Shown: piece by piece, positions 30,283 through 34,835 of the stretch
How positions within the stretch are numbered: the stretch's first letter is position 1
How the letters are laid out: each line of letters begins with the position of its first letter
Assembly: GCA_905234565.1 (NCBI GenBank)
Contig: CAJOHW010000015.1
Location: 35,806 to 70,640 of the forward strand
Source: an uncultured Oscillibacter sp.
Lineage (GTDB): Bacteria; Bacillota; Clostridia; Oscillospirales; Oscillospiraceae
Direction of reading: 5' to 3'
DNA: 34,835 bases
Program-made: the position numbers and the translations under genes
Notes under the pieces: model-generated
Seen by the model: only the letters and a program-made list of their open reading frames with translations
Database searches by the model: none
Told to the model about the DNA's origin: nothing

Positions 30283-31068
30283 TTATGAAAGCAGAATCCG
30301 GTCGTTGTCCAGGGACTTTCCGGCCCCGGCCCGGAACCGCTCCAAGAGGTCCGGTACCTTCATGCCCTGCCGCTCCGCGCCGCCCACATCCAGCACAATG
30401 CCCCCGGCGTCCATCATCAGGGTACGGTTCCCCATATCCAGGGCGTTTTGCAGGTTGTGGGTCACCATCATGGTGGTGATGTGGTGCTGGTCCACAATGC
30501 GCCGGGTCAGATCCAGCACCTTCTCCGCCGCCGCCGGGTCTAAGGCGGCGGTGTGCTCGTCCAGGAGCAGCAGCCGGGGGGGATTCATGGTGGCCATGAG
30601 CAGGGTCAGGGCCTGCCGCTGGCCTCCGGACAGCAGTCCCACGCTCTGGCGCAGCCGGTCCTCCAGCCCCATACCCAGCAGGGACAGCCGCTGCCGGAAC
30701 CGCTCCCGGTCCCCCCGGGTGATCCGGGAGAACAGCCCCCCGCTGCCCGCCGCCAGGGCCAGATTTTCCTCAATGGTCATATTGGGGGCGCTGCCCCGCA
30801 TGGGGTCCTGGTACAGCCGCCCAATCCGCTTGGAGCGCACATGGGACGGCTGGAAGGTGATGTCCTCCCCGTCTAAGAAGATGCTGCCCTGGTCCGTGAA
30901 GAAGTCCCCGCAGATGGCGTTAAACAACGTGGATTTCCCCGCGCCGTTGGAGCCGATGATGGTGACGAAGTCCCCCGCCTCCAGCGTCAGGGACAGGTTC
31001 ACAATGGCGGTTTTGGCGTTGGGGGTGCCGGGATGGAAGGTCTTGGAGATTCCCCGAAGTTCCAGCAT
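30283..31068 (-). CDS. ABC transporter ATP-binding protein, TrpZ-type
   Basis: Cytoplasmic ATPase of a COG2984/COG4120/COG1101-type importer. The 261-aa protein has Walker A GSNGAGKST near 40, Q-loop YQDPMRGSAPNMTI, signature LLSGGQRQALT, Walker B LLLLDEHTAALD and the H-loop MVTHN. The start ATG overlaps the permease TGA by one base and follows GAGGAGG; a GTG one codon earlier is too close to that site. Last gene of a three-gene operon behind a tryptophan T-box, which supports tryptophan (or a precursor) as substrate. Confidence 0.93.
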   Translation of the reverse strand: MLELRGISKTFHPGTPNAKTAIVNLSLTLEAGDFVTIIGSNGAGKSTLFNAICGDFFTDQGSIFLDGEDITFQPSHVRSKRIGRLYQDPMRGSAPNMTIEENLALAAGSGGLFSRITRGDRERFRQRLSLLGMGLEDRLRQSVGLLSGGQRQALTLLMATMNPPRLLLLDEHTAALDPAAAEKVLDLTRRIVDQHHITTMMVTHNLQNALDMGNRTLMMDAGGIVLDVGGAERQGMKVPDLLERFRAGAGKSLDNDRILLS

Positions 31069-31979
31069 CACGTCCTCCTCTCCATCATGCGCCGGAACAG
31101 GGTCCGGCGGCCCGCCAGATAGGGCAGAAAGATGGCCAAAATCACAATGAGGGACGAGATCAGTTTCAGCATATAGGCGGGCATATGGAACCGCAGGGCG
31201 ATGGTGTACACCACCCGGAACAGGCAGGAGCCCAGCACCATGCCCATGGCCCGGCTGAAAATCCCTCCCCGGCCCATGAGAGTCCGTCCAATCAGCAGGG
31301 AAGCCAGGGCAATCGTCACCATGCCGCTGCCGATGTCAATGCTGACGGATTTTTGGGCCTGGCTCAAAAGGCATCCGGACAGGCCTGTAAAGGCGTTGGC
31401 CACGCACAGCCCCACGGTGGTGGTGAACACCGGGTCAATGGAGGAGGAGCGCACCATGTCCGGATTGTCTCCCGTGGCCCGGATGGAGAGCCCTAAGCGG
31501 GTATTTAAGAAGAACGTGAGAAACGCCGCCGTCAAAGCAACCGCAATCACCGCCACCACCAGGCGGTACTGTCCCGCAAGGGGCGTGGCGGACAGCAGGG
31601 CCCTCATCTTGGTAAACACGGTGTCCGTCCGGTTCAGGTTCAGCTGGGCGGCTCCGCCCATGACCCAGATGTTCACGCTGTACAGCCCCGTATTCACGAT
31701 GATCCCCGCCAGAAGGCTGTCCACCCCCATGCGGGTTTGGAGCAGGGCGGCGGTAAAGCCCGACAGCACCCCCGCTCCCATGGCGCACAGCACCGCCCCG
31801 TAGGGGTGCCCGCTGATGGCCACGGCGGCTCCCACAGCGGCCCCCAGGGTAAAGCAGCCGTCCGTGGACAGATCGCACACGTTCAGCATGGAGTAGCTCA
31901 AAAACAGGGCCAGCACCGTCAGGGAGCAGATCAGTCCCAGTTCCAGGGCCGTCTGGCCCAGGGTCCACAGGGCGTCCAC
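31068..31979 (-). CDS. ABC transporter permease, TrpY-type
   Basis: A 303-aa polytopic inner membrane permease (about 8-9 hydrophobic segments), COG4120-like, distantly related to branched-chain amino acid and sugar permeases. Family blocks include LNVCDLSTDGCFTLGAAVGA, RMGVDSLLAGIIVNTGLYS, NTRLGLSIRATGDNPDMVRS and VGLCVANAFTGLSGCLLSQ. It starts with GTG two bases after the stop of the binding-protein gene and has no strong ribosome site, so translational coupling is likely. Confidence 0.93.
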   Translation of the reverse strand: MDALWTLGQTALELGLICSLTVLALFLSYSMLNVCDLSTDGCFTLGAAVGAAVAISGHPYGAVLCAMGAGVLSGFTAALLQTRMGVDSLLAGIIVNTGLYSVNIWVMGGAAQLNLNRTDTVFTKMRALLSATPLAGQYRLVVAVIAVALTAAFLTFFLNTRLGLSIRATGDNPDMVRSSSIDPVFTTTVGLCVANAFTGLSGCLLSQAQKSVSIDIGSGMVTIALASLLIGRTLMGRGGIFSRAMGMVLGSCLFRVVYTIALRFHMPAYMLKLISSLIVILAIFLPYLAGRRTLFRRMMERRT

Positions 31980-31981
31980 GC

Positions 31982-33064
31982 TCAGTCCGCCGTCCCGCCG
32001 AAGCTCTCCGCCGTGGTGATGGACTCCACCCGGGTGCAGAGGGGCGCAAACAGGGCGCTGACCTCCTCATAGTCCAGTCCCAAAGCGGCGCAGGTCTCCG
32101 TATTCACCGTGGCGGTGCCGTTGTCAAAGGTCCGCACCGGCGTGGAGGCGGGATCCGCCCCGTCCAGAAGTACCGCCGCCACCATATCCGCCGTCTCCGC
32201 GCCTAAGTTGGCGTAGTCCACGCCGTAACCCAGGAACGCGCCGTTCAGGGCGAAGGAGTCCGCCCCGGTGAAATGGGGGATCCCCGCCTCCGCCAGGGTC
32301 TCATAGATGGACAGCTCCGCCTTCATAATCGTATTGTCCGTCGGGGTGAACACGGCGTCCACGCCGTCCGCCGCCAAAGCCTGGGCCGCCAGCATGACCT
32401 CGTCGATGGAGGTGCCCGTCCGCTCCACAATCTCCACGCCCCGATCCTTCAAGTACGCCCGGGCGTGGGCAATGGGGGTGGTGGAGGAGTCCTGGCCCTG
32501 GTCGTACAGGAGGCCGATTTTCCTGGCGTCGGGTTTCAGGGCGAAGATCAGGTTCATAATGGCGTTGGTGTCCAAATAGTCGGAAGTTCCCGTCAGATTG
32601 CCACCGGGGGCGTCATTGGAGGCCACCAGCTGGGCCCCTTCCGGGTCCGACACGGCGGAGAAAATCACCGGCAGGTCCGTGCCCTCTGTGGCGGCCTGCA
32701 TCTGCACCGCCACCGGCGTGGCCACGCCCACCATCAGATCCACCTCATCCGCCTGGAAATTGGCGATGATCTGGGTCAGCACTGCCGCGTCAGCGTTGCA
32801 GTTGTCATAGGACACCGCAAAGGCCACGTTCCGCTCCCGGCCAATCTCCGCCAGACGCCGCTGGATGTTCTCCACAATCTGGTTTAAGGACGCGTCGTCC
32901 ACGTAGTTGCAGATTCCCACCTTGTAGACGGCGGATACCTCCGTCTCCTCCTCCCCGCCAGAGGAGTTCTCCGCGTCCTGGGCCGCCTCCGTCCCGGACT
33001 GGCCGCAGGCGGACAGGACCAAAAGCAGGGCCAGCGCCATAGCGCCAAACAGTTTCTTCTTCAT
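31982..33064 (-). CDS. ABC transporter substrate-binding lipoprotein, TrpX-type
   Basis: Extracytoplasmic ligand-binding lipoprotein of 360 aa, COG2984 family. Signal peptide MKKKLFGAMALALLLVL ends in lipobox LSAC, so the mature protein is lipid-anchored at the cysteine near residue 20. A Glu/Ser-rich linker precedes the two-lobed binding domain (YKVGICNYVDDASLNQIV, VDLMVGVATPVAVQMQAAT, PVIFSAVSDPEGAQLV, GTSDYLDTNAIMNLI, AVFTPTDNTIMKAE). The start at MKKKL follows AGGAGG. First gene after a T-box whose specifier reads TGG, so tryptophan is the expected ligand; this is the arrangement described as trpXYZ in Firmicutes. Confidence 0.93.
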   Translation of the reverse strand: MKKKLFGAMALALLLVLSACGQSGTEAAQDAENSSGGEEETEVSAVYKVGICNYVDDASLNQIVENIQRRLAEIGRERNVAFAVSYDNCNADAAVLTQIIANFQADEVDLMVGVATPVAVQMQAATEGTDLPVIFSAVSDPEGAQLVASNDAPGGNLTGTSDYLDTNAIMNLIFALKPDARKIGLLYDQGQDSSTTPIAHARAYLKDRGVEIVERTGTSIDEVMLAAQALAADGVDAVFTPTDNTIMKAELSIYETLAEAGIPHFTGADSFALNGAFLGYGVDYANLGAETADMVAAVLLDGADPASTPVRTFDNGTATVNTETCAALGLDYEEVSALFAPLCTRVESITTAESFGGTAD

Positions 33065-33124
33065 CTTCCATTCCTCCTGTATGCGTGATGGATCTGTCAT
33101 GGACAGGCGGCAGGCGGGAAAAAC

Positions 33125-33448
33125 AAAAATCCCCCGTCCCCATGGGACAGGAGATCTCCTGCGGTACCACCCAAATTGGCGCGTGTGCGCCCACTCTTTT
33201 CCGCACGGGCTGAATGCCCCCGCGTACCCCGTGGATAACGGCCGGGGGGCCGTCGGCGCCTACTGGGAGGGGAAGCGTTCCCTTCCGTTGGGGCCGCCCT
33301 CGAAAGCCCATTCGTGCGGACGCCCTCCGCCCCGTTTCCACCCTCCGGGGCTCTCTGCCGGACCGCGTTCCGACTACTCCTCTTTCTCACAGGTTTGGCG
33401 TATGGGATTGCGTTGTCAGGTTCCGCCTCACAGGGAGGCAGATCTATG
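33125..33448 (-). promoter_or_regulatory. T-box leader, tryptophan specifier
   Basis: tRNA-sensing riboswitch upstream of trpXYZ. On the minus strand: AGAAAGAGGAGTAG at the base of Stem I, apical CAGAGAG and GGGTGGAAAC, specifier in CGAATGGGCTTTC with TGG at 33310-33308 preceded by the usual GAA and followed by a purine; CTTTC pairs back with GAAAG. The antiterminator T-box GGGTGGTACCGC is at 33172-33161 and the terminator (ATCTCCTGTCCC with GGGACGGGGGAT, then Ts) at 33155-33125. Uncharged tRNA-Trp would switch the transporter on. Confidence 0.93.
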
Positions 33449-33454
33449 TGGGCG

Positions 33455-33483
33455 ATTATAAACGCCTCCGGGGGCCTTGTCAA
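33455..33483 (-). promoter_or_regulatory. Consensus promoter of the tryptophan T-box operon
   Basis: TTGACA (33483-33478), 17-bp spacer, TATAAT (33460-33455) on the minus strand: a perfect consensus match. Confidence 0.93.
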
Positions 33484-33556
33484 GAGGAAATTTCAGAGAA
33501 GAAACGGAAGAGATTGCCAATTCTTGACGGCTCCCTTGGTTCAGAGAAAATTTCTC

Positions 33557-33585
33557 TTGACAAAGGGGGAGGAAGCGCGTATAAT
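33557..33585 (+). promoter_or_regulatory. Consensus promoter of the tRNA-Leu pair
   Basis: TTGACA, 17-bp spacer, TATAAT, perfect consensus, divergent from the T-box promoter 74 bp away. The primary transcript has a leader of about 110 bases with a possible hairpin (AGATTT...AAATCT and TTGCC...GGCAA near 33632-33680). Confidence 0.92.
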
Positions 33586-33701
33586 ACGCAAACAGACAGG
33601 CCAAACGGAAGTGCGATACTCGTGAAGCGTAAGATTTACCGTCAGTTGCCGTGCCAGGGACCTGCACTGTGGCAAATCTGAAAGAGCGCGGGTTAAAATG
33701 C

Positions 33702-33787
33702 GCGGCTGTGCTGGAATTGGTAGACAGGCCAGCTTGAGGTGCTGGTGTTTTAGCGACGTGTGGGTTCAAGTCCCGTCAGCCGCACCA
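33702..33787 (+). tRNA. tRNA-Leu(GAG)
   Basis: Acceptor stem GCGGCTG / CAGCCGC, encoded ACCA end, anticodon loop TTGAGGT closed by CCAGC/GCTGG (anticodon GAG at 33736-33738), a long class II variable arm and GGTTCAAGTCC T-arm. Reads CTC and CTT codons. Confidence 0.97.
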
Positions 33788-33807
33788 ACCGTTTCCTGAA
33801 CTGCCGT

Positions 33808-33895
33808 GCGCGAGTGGTGGAATTGGCAGACTCGCTAGATTCAGGTTCTAGTGTCCTTTACGGACGTGCGGGTTCAAGTCCCGCCTCGCGCACCA
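33808..33895 (+). tRNA. tRNA-Leu(CAG)
   Basis: Acceptor stem GCGCGAG / CTCGCGC, encoded ACCA end, anticodon loop TTCAGGT closed by CTAGA/TCTAG (anticodon CAG at 33842-33844), long variable arm. Reads CTG, the favoured Leu codon in this GC-rich genome. It lies 20 bp after tRNA-Leu(GAG) on the same transcript. Confidence 0.97.
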
Positions 33896-33903
33896 AAAAC
33901 TAT

Positions 33904-33955
33904 ATAATCCGAACCCGTCTCTGATTGGCGATGGGTTCGGATTATTGGTATTTTT
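33904..33955 (+). terminator. Terminator after the tRNA-Leu pair
   Basis: ATAATCCGAACCC pairs exactly with GGGTTCGGATTAT (extended by a few pairs into the loop), followed by TGGTATTTTT. Confidence 0.88.
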
Positions 33956-34054
33956 GACCGATATGAAACTATTCACCTCCAAAATGGGGGAATGAAACGT
34001 CCGAAATGGAGATCGGGAAAGTCAAAAACAGAAAAATAAGCAACATAAACTTAG

Positions 34055-34211
34055 GCCTTGTTTGAACAATGATCGCGCACCCGGACGGCGGCCCTTTCTC
34101 CGCCATGTTGCGTTTTTTCCTTGAAACCCATCCAGGATTCCTACGAAAAAACGCCTTGTCTGACGAAAAAACGCCTCGCCATCGGGCAACCTTCCATTTT
34201 TCAAACGCGCC
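34055..34211. mobile_element. Diverged MITE-like element, copy D (157 bp)
   Basis: Flanked by TTAG on both sides (34051-34054, 34212-34215). Ends are imperfect inverted repeats containing GTTTGAA/TTCAAAC. The interior follows copies A-C in order: GGCGGC, TTTCTCCGCC, GTTGCG, CTTGAAA, ATCCAGGATTCCT, GCCTTG, TGACGAAAAA, CGCCTCGCCATC. It lies in the 390-bp gap between the tRNAs and the last gene. Confidence 0.72.
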
Positions 34212-34229
34212 TTAGAGAATATAGTTGTC

Positions 34230-34258
34230 TTTTTCCCCTGTTCGTGTGATGCTATATA
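34230..34258 (+). promoter_or_regulatory. Possible promoter of the DUF4760-like gene
   Basis: TTTTTC, 17-bp spacer, TATATA preceded by TGC (extended -10); GGGGAGGTG ribosome site and ATG at 34286 follow. Confidence 0.5.
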
Positions 34259-34285
34259 AACAATCAATTTTGGGGAGGTGTTGTT

Positions 34286-34738
34286 ATGGCAGACGTTTTT
34301 GCGATTATTATATCCGTAATTGCTTTAGCTCTTTCTATTTTTCAATTCTTTGCGGAACGACAGCGGGGACGTGACGAAGCCACTATCAATGCGTTTGCCG
34401 AACTTCAAAGAGAAGTATTAAACAAAGAAGCTTATGTTAATGCCAGCGTTTCTGATATTCTTGAAAAGCACAAAAAAATTGAATCGGATGAAATAGATGA
34501 AGATTGGGAGCAGATATCAGAATACTTGGCTCGGATTGAACAATTTGCTGTTGGTGTAAACACAAAGGTTTATAATCTTTCAGTCCTTGATCGCATGGCT
34601 GGTTCGCATATTGTAAAAGAATACAACCGTTTTTCTCCTATTATTGATTATAAGCGTAAAAAGGGGAACACCAACAAGCGTTATATTGAATTTGAAACTA
34701 TGGCAAAACGTCTCAAAAAATTTAATCCGGATGTTTAG
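34286..34738 (+). CDS. Small membrane-anchored protein, DUF4760-like
   Basis: A 150-aa protein with one N-terminal membrane helix (VFAIIISVIALALSIFQFF, about 4-22) followed by a charged, helical cytoplasmic part (ERQRGRDEATINAFAELQREV, EDWEQISEYLARIEQFAVGV, YKRKKGNTNKRYIEFETMAKRL). The pattern fits DUF4760-type proteins, whose function is unknown. Ribosome site GGGGAGG. Codon use is clearly more A/T-rich than the rest of the window (many AAA, GAA, TTT, ATT), which suggests acquisition from elsewhere; it lies just after a tRNA pair and a MITE copy. Confidence 0.75.
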   Translation: MADVFAIIISVIALALSIFQFFAERQRGRDEATINAFAELQREVLNKEAYVNASVSDILEKHKKIESDEIDEDWEQISEYLARIEQFAVGVNTKVYNLSVLDRMAGSHIVKEYNRFSPIIDYKRKKGNTNKRYIEFETMAKRLKKFNPDV

Positions 34739-34756
34739 TCTATGGAATTTGATTAA

Positions 34757-34791
34757 CCCGTCCATCGGGGGCACCCTCTCCGCTGGACGGG
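34757..34791. terminator. Hairpin after the DUF4760-like gene
   Basis: CCCGTCCA and TGGACGGG pair around a 19-base loop, 18 bp after the stop. No good T-run follows on plus (GCAGGGCTTTGC), so termination is uncertain. On the minus strand a frame stays open from the window edge to a TAG near 34740, so it could instead lie inside the 3' end of a gene. Confidence 0.4.
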
Positions 34792-34835
34792 CAGGGCTTT
34801 GCACCTTGTTTTTTATCCAGCGTCAGATCAAAACC

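Noticed and set aside
1-34835. CRISPR array, phage genes, or IS transposase
   Set aside because: No regularly spaced short repeats, no integrase, capsid or transposase motif was found on reading both strands.

Overview
The window (34,835 bp, GC-rich, roughly 60% by eye) looks like chromosomal DNA of a gut Clostridia bacterium, most likely Oscillospiraceae (Oscillibacter/Dysosmobacter/Flavonifractor-like). This is an inference from protein flavour, strong AGGAGG-type ribosome sites, sigma-A promoters with 17-bp spacers, T-box leaders and the Gram-positive division cluster order mraZ-rsmH-ftsL-ftsI-murE. No transposase, phage gene or CRISPR array was found.

Layout. 1-5.4 kb (minus): start of the division/cell-wall cluster, with a consensus promoter and MraZ-type operator repeats; murE runs off the left edge. 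5.7-7.3 kb (minus): rsmD-coaD-coiled-coil protein. 7.7-9.3 kb (plus): CBS-domain manganese pyrophosphatase. 9.3-9.8 kb (minus): small zinc-ribbon membrane protein. 10.1-12.6 kb (plus): htpG followed by a DUF4160/DUF2442 pair. 12.6-13.7 kb (minus): an unrecognised 286-aa protein behind a highly structured leader ending in an intrinsic terminator next to its ribosome site, the best candidate here for an undescribed regulatory RNA. 13.8-16.3 kb (minus): cysE-cysS under a cysteine T-box. 16.3-16.8 kb (minus): unknown protein. 17-19 kb (plus): recG. 19.1-19.8 kb (minus): VTC-domain protein. 20.1-25.4 kb (plus): a 1,765-aa secreted repeat protein. 25.5-27.1 kb (plus): a SprA-like putative metalloprotease. 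27.2-29.4 kb (minus): nfnAB. 29.5-29.9 kb (minus): vapB with a deleted vapC. 30.3-33.5 kb (minus): trpXYZ-type ABC transporter under a tryptophan T-box. 33.6-33.96 kb (plus): two tRNA-Leu genes. 34.3-34.7 kb (plus): an AT-richer DUF4760-like protein.

Four copies of a 157-160 bp MITE-like element with about 20-bp terminal inverted repeats and 4-bp flanking duplications lie at 7339-7498, 9824-9983, 29985-30144 and 34055-34211 (the last diverged). All point the same way. Two sit just downstream of predicted promoters and so would be transcribed as the 5' leader of rsmD-coaD and of the zinc-ribbon gene.

Functionally, most of the window is housekeeping: division and peptidoglycan synthesis, ribosome methylation, CoA synthesis, pyrophosphate removal, protein folding, cysteine synthesis and charging, recombination repair, NADPH/ferredoxin balance and tryptophan uptake. 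Two amino-acid operons sense tRNA charging through T-boxes whose specifier codons (TGC and TGG) can be read in the sequence. The less explained parts are the structured leader with its unknown gene, the secreted repeat protein, the SprA-like protein, the MITE family and the broken vapBC.
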